The notes under the pieces: model-generated
The model's database searches: none
What the model saw: only the letters and a program-made list of their open reading frames with translations
Told to the model about the DNA's origin: nothing
Shown here: one piece after another, positions 52,288 through 61,678 of the stretch
Position numbering within the stretch: position 1 is the first letter of the stretch
How the letters are laid out: each line of letters opens with the position of its first letter
Program-made: the position numbers and the translations under genes
Assembly: GCA_963210315.1 (NCBI GenBank)
Contig: OY723280.1
Coordinates: 1,364,001 to 1,428,000, forward strand
Length of the DNA: 64,000 nucleotides
Source of the DNA: Rhynchopus euleeides
Lineage: Eukaryota; Euglenozoa; Diplonemea; Diplonemida; Diplonemidae
Direction: 5' to 3'

Positions 52288-53842
52288 ATGAGCGTCAGGC
52301 TAAAGCAGCGTCTGGGCTATGTCTTCTTTGCAGCAGCTGGGGGCGGCGTTGGGTACTACCGGTTTGTGCGGGACCATGAGGCGAAGTTCTCCAGCTACCC
52401 TGACTTCACGAACCACTTCAACATCATGGCGAGGAACCTGAGATCGGGGATGTACAGCAGCATGACGGGCCTCCGCAGCCCGTCTGGGTTCTCCATTGAC
52501 GACTGCATCAAGCCAGGGGTGGAGGTGCCGGGGAGCGTGTATGTCAAGCGTGATCCGGGTATTGTGGCGGGGGATGAAGAGTGCTTCTCCATCTTCTCCG
52601 ACATCTTCCACACCGTGATCGACGAGCTGTATCCCAACGCGAAGGATCACACGAAGTCCCTCGATGAGCTGCAGGGCATGCAGAAGGTGTTTGACCCGAA
52701 ATATGTGCTGCGGGTATCTGCCCATGTGTACCGCAATATCCACGACTTCCCGTACTCCCCTGCAATCTCGCGGGGGCAGAGGCGGCGTGCGGCGGAAACC
52801 ATTGAGCCTGTGGTGAAGTCACTGGGGGGTGAGTTGGCAGGAACGCATAAGCGGCTGGCAGACCTGAGCAAGACAGAGATCAACATGCTGGCGGCGGAGG
52901 GTGTGAACTACCAGCGCCCGGAGGAACCTGTGGACATTGCGGCGGGGGTGGTGCGTGACTGGCCCGATGCGCGGAGTTTGCTTGTGAATGCAAAGCGCAA
53001 CTTCTACGTGCTTGTCAACGGGCGCCATCACATTGAGATTGGCGCGCATCAGCAGGGTGCCGACATCGGCAAGGTATGTCTACACCAAGGACCACTTGTG
53101 CGCACAGTAGCGAACACGAAGTCTTGTTCACCTCGACGGCCTCGACAGCGCCAAGGGCGTGCCAAGTGTTGGCTCACCTTCATTTGGGTCGAATTTTTAA
53201 ATTGTGGAGCAAGCAGCAAGTACTGTGCTGTGGGGGGACAGAATCGACGTGTTTCCACCCTTCGGTGCAGGACTCTATCGCCACCCCACCCACAGGTGAT
53301 CAGCAACGTGGCTACCGCGTCGCATGATATCGAGGACCGTCTGCCGTTGTTGTACCAGTGGAGGCCCCGCTACGGCTTCATGGGGTACTCGATGGGCGAA
53401 ATAGGGAATGCCTTCAGAATGGTATGCATAGGTGCTCTGTGCCAGGCCGTCCCACCCCCCACGCATGCAGGAGGTGATGGTGGACCTGCCGAAGTGCAGC
53501 GCGCAGGTCGATTTCTTGAAGCGGCTGAACCAGCTGGGTTTGAAGGCTGTGCCCCACGTCGACGAGGACAAGGGGATCTGGAGGGTATGCTCAAATCAAG
53601 TGTTGCAGTGCGGTGGTGCATTCTGAGGCACTTGGTCCCAAACAAACTCGCTTGCCACAGAGAACGAGTGCAACATCTGGACTTGATATTTTGTCTCCGA
53701 CACCCCACACCACACCACACTCCAGCTGGCGTCGAAACCTTCGTTTGAAACCGAAAGTCACCAGGCGCGGAAGTTTGTCGCCGCGATATCTTCGCTTATA
53801 CAAGACGAGGAGACGCTGGCAAGCGTAGCATATGGCCCTTGA
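52288..53842 (+). CDS. Guanidino-kinase (arginine kinase-like) homologue lacking catalytic residues (4 exons)
   Basis: Exons are 52288-53073, 53296-53421, 53471-53584 and 53726-53842; donors GTATGT/GTATGC, acceptors CACAG, TGCAG and TCCAG; all phase 0; 380 aa against ~355 for arginine kinases. The family fold is clear along the length: FSIFSDIFHTVIDELY, LGGELAGTHKRLADL, WPDARSLLVNAKRNFYVLVN, VATASHDIEDRLP. Catalytic features are lost: the NEEDH acid pair reads NGRHH (244-248), the reactive Cys reads Ser294, the RVR phosphate-binding arginines read Ser144 and His146, and the C-terminal RGxxGEHTE loop is missing. Arg303 remains. Residues 10-24 are hydrophobic and Gly-rich, perhaps an anchor or targeting segment. 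It is probably a non-enzymatic paralogue; the complete frame over four exons argues for selection. Confidence 0.75.
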
Positions 53843-55264
53843 TACAGCACCACAAGTCGAGATCCCTGCACTGCGGAAACTGGCCCCCAAAACAGCACCC
53901 CTGGGTGCCTGTGAGTGACCTGAGCCGCACAGCCTGTGCATCTCTTGCACTGCAGAAATCTTCACGCGTGAGTGAGTGTGTGCACATCGGTGATCGCGCA
54001 TCTAGAGCGAGCGATCGGTGCGTCTTTCTATCTTTGAGTGGAAAGGGAGGCCAGCCCTGTGTGCCTGACCCTTCTCCATTTCACAAAACCCCCTCCCCTC
54101 CTGTCCGGAGACACACACCCCCCACCCCAAGCCGCGGCGACGATGGCAAAGGTCTGATTGGCCTTTCGCAGCGTTGCATCCTGTCGGCCTGGTTGAACCC
54201 CCCACGCAGCAGTGCCGCACCCCCACCGCTGCTCGCCGGGATCTTCTGTCTGGCAAGCCCGCAAAGGTGCAATGCAGAGTGGGTATTGCGGGTGACTGGG
54301 CGTGTGGTGTGGGAGAGGGTTTTGTTTGTTGCTGGTGGTGGTGGTGAACGAAAACAATGGAACGAAAAAAGGAGGAGTAACCATTGCAGCAGCCCGGCGC
54401 CCCCCCCCCCCCCCCCCCCGCCCCAAGCCCCCCACCCAGGATCAGAGCCTCTCAGTATGCTACCCTGCATGAATTATCCTCTGGGCACACTCTCTAGGTG
54501 AGGCTCTCAGGGAACATCCTTATCAGGACTGAAGGGGCATGCAGTGACCTGGCCAATTCCGTTGTGGTGTATTTTTTTTGCAAGGCGTGGTATATCATGT
54601 GTCACGTGTGTTCGTAATACCCCCCCTCTCCACCCCTTGCCCCCACATGCCTCGACAATCACACCACCATCCCCTGCAGAGTGTTTGCTCAAAACTCGCA
54701 CTGCGCGAGATAGGGGGGGAGGGGGTTCGGCCATCACATACACACGTGCCAAAAAAGCACCTTCCGTGTTGTGTCAAAGACACGCGAACCTGAAGAGTGT
54801 GTTGCATTTTACTTTCGGTGATATCTTCCCTCCTCCACACCCCCTTTCATCTTTTACACCACGGTCTTCTGGGCAAGAATATCACCAAAAAAAAAGAGAA
54901 AATAAACAAAAAAAACATCACACCCTCCCCCCCCCTCCACCACCACCACCTCTCTGGTAAGCCGACATAAAGAAGCTTCCACACCCACATCCCTCCTCTC
55001 TCTCTCTCTCCCTCCCCTACCCCCCTTTGTGCCCCGCCAGGCCGTCCCTCCCCCCCCCCCCCCTTCCTTCACATCTCCATTTACATCCGTGAAAAAAACC
55101 AAACAAAAAACAGCAACACACCCACACACCCAGCTCTTTCGTTGTTGGTGGCCAATCTTTCTCTCTCCCAATCACCCCCAAATAAGCAAAAAACCCCACC
55201 ACCCCCTCCCCCCGCATTTCTCCCCCTCTCTCTCTCTCTTCAACACACCTCTCCACACCCCCCA
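53843..55264. other. No gene recognised
   Basis: 3' flank of the kinase-like gene, then strongly C-rich and CT-rich sequence (19-nt C run near 54401; (CT)n at ~54995 and ~55225) leading into the next gene. Confidence 0.45.
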
Positions 55265-56428
55265 ATGCCGGTGCCACTGATCTCCCAGCCTGCCGCCACC
55301 TCTGTGTGGGGCGCATGTGGCGGGGGCCTGACCCCATCCGACTTGGCCTCAACCACATCCACCGCAACAGCATCCGCGCCGCAGACCCCGGGAGTTCTGG
55401 GCGTGTGGGCTATGCCTGGGGTGGCGGTGCCTCCGCTGGCCCCTTTTCTGCTGGGGTTTGGGGAGGCATACGGGGGGGGTGATGACGACATCCAGTCTGT
55501 GCTGTCGGTCCCCTCCCTGCTGGATGAGGAGAGCGACATGGAGGAGTCGTCATCCTTCGCGTCGTGCGGGCAGAGCATCTCGAGCCGTGAGGACGCGCAG
55601 ATCATGCGCCAGCCCCAGTGGTGCGCCAACATGCGCCGCGCGAAGTGCTCCTTCCACTGCGAGCCGCAGTCCGGCGCACCGCGCGGCTGCCGTTTCTGGC
55701 ACATTGAAGAGTACTGCCTTCTCCGCCTCATGCAGGAGCACGGAGGGCGCGCAACCCCCGCCATGCTTGAGGACTTCCGCCGTGCCGGCCTCTCCGTCGA
55801 CATGCCAGCCCCTGCTCTCCCCTGCATCATGGTGAAGCACCACGCCACCCTGCTGCAGGGCCTGATCCACGACCTCCACGTCGTGGAGGAGGCAGAATCC
55901 GCACAGCTCGACAACAGCTCACCCCCACCCCTGCACGACGACCTGCTGGGCGACGTCCTGCCCCACGGCGGAGCAGGCGGGGGTGCCCTGCGCAAGGCGA
56001 AGCGGAAGAGGCGTGGTGGGGGCAGCGACAGGTGCAAGATGTACCCCGAGCTTTCTGCGCTGCTGGCCACCCATGGGATCCACGAGGCGGACGATCCGGC
56101 AGATGGGAGCGGTGTGGCGGCTGCTGCGAAGCAGGGCGGAGGTGGAGGTGATGGGGCATACCGCAGTGTCAAGGCGCAGATCAGGTGTGCCATCACCACG
56201 CTGCAAGACGTGTCCCCTGTGCAGCTGCAGCCCGCCCTGCTGCGCGGGCTGTATGAGATGGACTCTTTTGTGAAGGCGAAGTGCACCCGCCTCGGGGTCC
56301 CACTCCACACCCTTAAGCTGGCCGCCGCAGACCCTGCCAAGAAGAACAAGCTCGCACAGAAGAGGAACCGATTCAGGGGGGGGCAGCAGGGGTCGAAGGC
56401 AAGCATGGCTGGCGAGGCTCAGCGGTGA
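55265..56428 (+). CDS. Cys/His-cluster (CCCH-like) protein, function unknown
   Basis: 387 aa, single exon from ATG 55265. The N-terminal ~110 residues are low-complexity and acidic. Residues 120-146 hold a metal-binding-like cluster: C120-x7-C128-x3-C132-x9-C142-x3-H146 (MRRAKCSFHCEPQSGAPRGC). The C-C-GC-xxx-H spacing is similar to that in the protein at 42216. A basic patch RKAKRKRRGGG (near residue 245) could be a nuclear localisation signal. The C-terminal part is helical and ends in a basic tail (KKNKLAQKRNRFRGGQQGSK), suggesting RNA or nucleic-acid binding. The exact family is not known to me. Confidence 0.7.
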   Translation: MPVPLISQPAATSVWGACGGGLTPSDLASTTSTATASAPQTPGVLGVWAMPGVAVPPLAPFLLGFGEAYGGGDDDIQSVLSVPSLLDEESDMEESSSFASCGQSISSREDAQIMRQPQWCANMRRAKCSFHCEPQSGAPRGCRFWHIEEYCLLRLMQEHGGRATPAMLEDFRRAGLSVDMPAPALPCIMVKHHATLLQGLIHDLHVVEEAESAQLDNSSPPPLHDDLLGDVLPHGGAGGGALRKAKRKRRGGGSDRCKMYPELSALLATHGIHEADDPADGSGVAAAAKQGGGGGDGAYRSVKAQIRCAITTLQDVSPVQLQPALLRGLYEMDSFVKAKCTRLGVPLHTLKLAAADPAKKNKLAQKRNRFRGGQQGSKASMAGEAQR

Positions 56429-58102
56429 GCAGGGGGAGAGAGAGGGGGGGGTGTGATATCCGGAGAAATGAGGTGGGTCCGGTTATCACGTTGTGTACGC
56501 TAGGGGGGCACTCCAGGGGATTTCCCGTTTTTCGAATACAAAGCTGCACGCAAGTGCGAGGGAGAGAGAGAGATAGATCGGGGGAAAGTGAGGGGATGTG
56601 GTGTGTTGAGGCGATCCAGAGAGGCAGGTGGGGGGATCAATATATTTGCCTGGCAGGGAGGAGGGAGGGAGAGTAGGAGAAACATCGCCTTCTGGTGACA
56701 TTGTGAGCGTCGCTTCTGTCTGGGTCGTGTCTCGCACTCGTCGCGGCTGGGGGAGGTGCGTTTTGATTCCGGAATTCGGGGTTCGATATGCCGGGAAAAA
56801 AAATGGCCGGCGGAATCGTCCCCCCTCTCCTCCCCACACCCCCCCCCCCCTCCACGTGCTTTCTCTTTTCGCAGTTTCGAAGGCTCTCATCTGCGTACCG
56901 TATTTCTACTGATCGAATATTCTTCTTTAATTCGTCGGGGAGTGGCAGGGGGGGGGGTCAAGGGTGGTGCCGGTGAGTGTGTTTGACCTGAAGACTTGTC
57001 AGACCCGTGAGATCTCTGTCACGGGGGTGACTGCTCCGAGGGTGCAGCGTCAAAGATCGAAGCCGTATGCTGATCGGCACTAAATGCCGGAAGTGTTTTA
57101 TGATTTTGCCCGGCAAAAATATACAGTGCACATTCCCCCCTCTTCCCTATTCTGATTTACCCCCCTTTTTTTCTGATTTTGTTTGTGAAGCCCACAGTTC
57201 ACAAATGCCTGCACTGGCCGCTTTGGCAAAATTTAAAAACGCACAAATCACACACACACACATGACACGGCAACCATACCTCCCCCCGCCCCAACACCCC
57301 ACCACCACCCCACCTCTCGTGTTCGGTCGACAGTTATGGGAAGGAATAACACAGTCCCGAACAGCCGAGTGGTGATCTCTTTTTTTCTGCAAGACAGCTC
57401 TCTTTCAAGCTATTCTTGTTTCAAGCTGCTCGCTGGTCTAGTCAGGGATTTTTGTCTGTCTACTTCAGTACACGTCGTGTATGTTCAGGAGAAGGGATAG
57501 TTGCCGTGTCTCGTGTGCAACTTTCCAATCAGTAAATTGTAATTGAAGCTGTGCAATCAATGGGTCTATACGAACATTGGCACAAGTAGGGGCGTGTATC
57601 TGTTAGCTGACCTGGTTCAATCAGGAGGGGCGGTGTTCTTGCCTTACCATGAGTGAGAATGGACACGGCAAGAGGGAAAAAAATATCCTGATCAGTAATC
57701 CGCGCGCCCCTCTCCCCTGTCGCAAGGGTTGCGACTGCACTGATCCAAAGCAAAAAAAATATAGCTGGTGTCGTGCAGGATCATTCGTGAAGAAATACGA
57801 AAGGTAAACGAGAAAAGGTTTTTTCGTTGATCGCACGACACACACAGAAAATTTTGCCTGCGGAAGTATTGGTGTGTGATTGGCAGGCGCATAAGACTGT
57901 GTGTGACGGCAAGCACCTAGCACTTCCCCTATCGCTGCATTTCCGCCTGACAAGTACCTTGTTGGGAGAAAAAGCAAGAAGAAAATACGATCCCCGATCA
58001 AAAAATTGCCCATCACACCCCACCCCCAATGAAAATTTATACTCCCGTGTGTATCGGCGCGGCTGATATAGCTCGGCATTCCTGAGTTTAAAAAAATCGA
58101 TT
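56429..58102. other. No gene recognised
   Basis: 3' flank and intergenic DNA with (GA)n tracts; frames short. No repeat family member identified. Confidence 0.45.
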
Positions 58103-58213
58103 GGGGGCCCTCGCTACCAAGTGTGACTGAGTGAGAAAAAGTGAGGAGTCAGCCATGTTTGGCTGAAAACTGACGACTCGTGACTCACAGTGACTCGTAG
58201 CGAGGGCCCCCAA
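58103..58213. repeat. Short inverted-repeat MITE, copy E
   Basis: GGGGGCCCTCGCTACCA at the left, TAGCGAGGGCCCCC at the right, with TGACTGAGTGAGAAAAAGTG near the left. Same subfamily as copy F. Confidence 0.7.
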
Positions 58214-58657
58214 AAAGTAAAAAAAAAATCCAAAAAAAAGACAGCACCACTGACAGGTCCACACTCCCTTACAGGGAGGGAAGGGTGTGGATCTGACGGA
58301 TCGGGTCCATGCAGTGTCGCAGCTCTCATCGCCCGTGATGGTCGAAGTCAAAAAAAAAGTGCCCTCCGGTTACTTTGTGCACGGCCAGTTGCCTGCATCA
58401 GGCAGTCGTCAGTACAAAGCAACAGGCCTTCCCTTTTCCCAACCGCCCCACCCCCACACCCCCTTTCTGTTGCCGTACTCTTCACTGATCCCCGACCCCA
58501 TTTGCCTTTTTTGCCATTTTTTTGTTCTGTCTTTCCCAAAGAGTTGAACAAAAAACAATTTCTTACAGCCACCCATCGCCACCACCCCCCCCCCTTCCTC
58601 TCTCAAGAGAGTCACTCCCTGAAGGCAGTCAACAAACAACGGATCCGGGCACCCCCC

Positions 58658-59449
58658 CAGGGATCAAGAATACGCGTCTGACCCCCCACGTATTCGTATT
58701 AATACGTATTAATACGAATACGTATTAATACGTCGAATACGTGTAATACGCGTGGTTTTGGCGACCCTTCTTTCCCTCAGTGGTTTGGGGTATTTTCCCT
58801 TCCGGTGTCTGTTTTGTGAGGTTTTTGGGGTGGAGAGGGGGTTCTTCCGGGATCGCGATGTCTGCAGAACATGTTGACGCGCTGCGGGAAGCACATATTC
58901 GTTGCGAGTTTGTGCTTCTCCAGTGTGTTTGAACCTCAGACGCCGTCCATGACGACGCCACCCTCGAACTGACGGACACAGACGATCCAAGATGGGATCG
59001 GTCACGATCCTTTGTCACACAGTGCTCAGCCGGTGCGATCTGCCCCACATACAAGCACTCAGTTGACCAGGTATCGCCACTCAGTTGATGTGGTTTTGCC
59101 TGTTCTACCACCTGGGGAGGGCGCAGGGTCGGTGTACGCCTCAACCTGGCGTTGCGGGTACCCTTAAGGTGCAGGAATGCCGGGTTTGCAGGGCCTCCGT
59201 CGTGATTACGAATGCCCCATTTCAGCTCCGCCCGACACATGGTTGCTCCGTGCTCTTCATAGCGCGGGTCCGGCCTCTGCAGCCGACAGGTTGTGAGCCC
59301 ATGAGGGGGTCTACAGCACAACTCAAGGAGGGAAAGGGGGCTGAACCAAAAACCCACGTATTTCAAGAAAATACCCCCCACGTATTCGTATTAATACGTA
59401 TTAATACGAATACGTATAATACGTTTAATACGCGTATTTTTGAACCCTG
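58658..59449. mobile_element. Non-autonomous hAT element, 8-bp target duplication CACCCCCC
   Basis: TIR CAGGGATCAAGAATACGCG at 58658 and CGCGTATTTTTGAACCCTG ending at 59449. The 8 bp CACCCCCC flank both sides (58650-58657 and 59450-59457). CAGGG ends and an 8-bp duplication are diagnostic of hAT elements. Inside each end, in the same orientation, is a perfect 36-bp palindrome built from ACGTATTCGTATTAATAC and its mirror (starting ~58687 and ~59380). There is no transposase frame. Confidence 0.85.
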
Positions 59450-59575
59450 CACCCCCCCCCCCCATGCACACGTGGGGGTTCGGTTTTCCCCGCCGGGAGT
59501 CACCCCTACCTAGGCTTGTGGTGTATCTCCGTACCATATCCTCCGAAGGGACACTCCTTCCCGTTTGTCCCATTG

Positions 59576-59803
59576 TGCATTTGATCCGCCCTGTACAGCA
59601 TATCTGGTGTGGTGGGGGCCCTCGCTACCAGTCAAAGCTCGTCACAGCTCGTCAGTCAGTGAGGGGAAGTGGGCTGGAACTCACTTTTTCTCACTCAGTC
59701 ACATCTGGTAGCGAGGGCCCCCGGTGACTATATTTTTAAAAAGGACTAACATTACGAGAAGGTGCTGAGAGACTTGTTTTTCCATTCACTCTCGACAATC
59801 AAA
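59576..59803 (+). mobile_element. SINE-like retroelement, full copy split by a MITE
   Basis: Starts TGCATTTGATCCGCC and ends CTCTCGACAATCAAA, matching 4176-4284 throughout except for the MITE at 59614-59722. CCCATTG occurs before the element (59569-59575) and again after its trailing C run (59814-59820). Confidence 0.75.
59614..59722. repeat. Short inverted-repeat MITE, copy F (inside SINE)
   Basis: GGGGGCCCTCGCTACCAG at the left and CTGGTAGCGAGGGCCCCC at the right. GGT flanks both sides (59611-59613, 59723-59725). The sister SINE at 4171 reads GTGTAGTGACT without the insert, so the insertion and its 3-bp duplication are directly visible. Confidence 0.85.
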
Positions 59804-60464
59804 CCCCCCCCCCCCCATTGCCTCATTCAGCGTGCCTCCTCTTCCAAAAATCACTGTCCCAAAGCTGAGAGCTTCCTGTTGCCTCTGTGTTCCAGTCAAG
59901 ACTGCTGGTCTTGTGGCGCCGTAGCCATTTTTTGTGCCCAATCACCTTGCTGCACCACCTTGCTGTGCGTGTGTGTTGCCACACACGCACACGGCAGGCG
60001 ATACTCTCTCTGGCACCCATTTCGTGTCATAGTGACATTCCATGGCAAATTGCCACGCCTGCAGAGAGTGGGGGGGGGGGGGAAACTCGGCAAAAAATGG
60101 AAAATGGAGCAGGCAAACAAAAAATGATTGTAACTAATTCGCTGACAGCCCCACCCTCACCCCTCAATTCCACCCCACTCCACCCCTCATCCGATTCTGA
60201 ACAAGACAAAGGTGTTCTGGGGGCACGCAGGCAGGGCCCTCCTCCCCCCACTCCCCCTCTTCTCAACTCCCCAGCCCTTTTATTCCTTTTTATGGTCTTG
60301 CCTTGACTCCCTCGTGCGCCCCACCCCCCCACCTCCTCTCACCTCTCCTGTTGAGAAGGGCATGGCACCCGCCCACCCTCCCACGGGACCTCTCGGTCCC
60401 CTCTTGTGTGGTTGATTTTGCCCAAAGGTGTTTATGTAACAATAAAAAATTCCCCAGACCTCCC
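59804..60464. other. No gene recognised
   Basis: C-rich, no protein-like frame or repeat recognised. Confidence 0.4.
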
Positions 60465-60889
60465 CAGTGGTCGCGCTAACTTCACTCCCTACTCCCGGCA
60501 TTTTCGGCGATTTTTTGAGGTACGTTTTTTATTTGCAAACAGGGATTTGTCCACAACTCGAAAAGTTTTGGTACCCCAATTCAGTATGAAAAAATTGCAC
60601 CAAAAAAATGAAAGTGACCCCATGGCGTTTCGCACGGATCTCAAATATTCAAAAGAAGGCAGAGACGGGGAGAGAAAAAAATGGGCCCCGCGGGGCGGGG
60701 GTGGGTGGGTGAGTGGCCTTGACGGCTGCTGCTCTTCACGCCCTGAGGTTCGCCGTTCCTCAAACTTCCACAAGCATCGCTTTGCATGAAACTCTCAGCA
60801 CCCCTTTTGCCTTCCCTACCGAGTGACTGCTTCCGGCGCAGCACTGGGCTCCGACCTGATGTCGGAGTGATCCACACCGAGTTCAGCTC

Positions 60890-60954
60890 GGAACAGATGT
60901 TCACTACCGTGGCCTCCGGCGGCTGGGGCACCGCCCCCCAGACCCCCCTGTACC
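60890..60954 (+). repeat. GC-hairpin dispersed repeat, copy 2
   Basis: GGAACAGATGTTCACTACCG then TGGCCTCCGGCGGCTGGGG, CCGCCCCCCAGACCCCCC and TGTA. Compared with copy 3 the hairpin loop is partly deleted. Confidence 0.75.
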
Positions 60955-61109
60955 ACTAGGCTGCAGCGTGTGCCTGTCTTGTAGCCAAGTCCTTTGGGTT
61001 CACATCAGCGAATGGGACCCAGACCACTCTCAGTAGCCTCAGGAGGACGCATCCAACTCACACAGAATCTGTACGCCCGCAACTCCCACGCGCTCCTACT
61101 ACGGCGCAA

Positions 61110-61174
61110 GGAACAGATACTCACTACCGTGGCCTCCGGCGGCTGGGGGGCTCCGCCCCCCAGACCCCCCCTGT
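61110..61174 (+). repeat. GC-hairpin dispersed repeat, copy 3
   Basis: GGAACAGATACTCACTACCG then the CCTCCGGCGG core and a perfect GGGGGGCTCCGCCCCCC hairpin, ending CCCCCCTGTA. It lies 220 bp from copy 2 in the same orientation. Confidence 0.75.
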
Positions 61175-61630
61175 ATAGCGTGTGCACGAGGTTTCACATA
61201 CAACATGCTTCGTGGGTCCCCACGTGGCATCAGTGTCTTGAACAGGCTACACCCTCGCCGTATCAGGGGTGGCACTCAAGCTGGCACATGTTTGCCTACT
61301 TGGTGGCGTTGTTGGCAGTTGAGCTGAGTGGGGAACTCCCGTCCCTGCTTTCCGAGCAGGTGCCTGACCCCTAGCCCGGGTTGTTACTAATCACATGCTG
61401 TAGAGACAACCAGGACGGAAAATTTGAGTGTCTTCAAACAAGCCCATTTTTTCAAAATGACCCCACTACGATCCGGGCGAGGCTCGGAAATGCAACGAAA
61501 CGCGGTTTCCCCGCCCAAAAACGAGCCCCTTTTTCAGGTACGTTTTTTCGCTCCCGATTTCCAAATTTTGGGAGATTTTTCCAATATTTAGCGCGACCAC
61601 TGGACCTCCCCCCCACCCGCCCACCCACCA

Positions 61631-61678
61631 AACGAGTGGAGGGAGATCATCCTTGTGCTTCCTTCTACTTCTATTTCA
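61631..61678 (+). repeat. Dispersed repeat, second SINE-like family, copy 2
   Basis: AACGAGTGGAGGGAGATCAT... through CTTCTATTTCA, matching 25595-25643. It begins 20 bp after the target duplication of the hAT element. Confidence 0.5.

Larger units (their letters stand above)
60465..61602. mobile_element. Non-autonomous hAT element, 8-bp target duplication GACCTCCC
   Basis: A perfect TIR CAGTGGTCGCGCTAA at 60465 and TTAGCGCGACCACTG ending at 61602. GACCTCCC flanks both sides (60457-60464, 61603-61610). GAGGTACGTTTTTT (~60517) and CAGGTACGTTTTTT (~61537) lie just inside the ends. 1,138 bp, no transposase frame, two GC-hairpin repeats inside. Confidence 0.88.
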
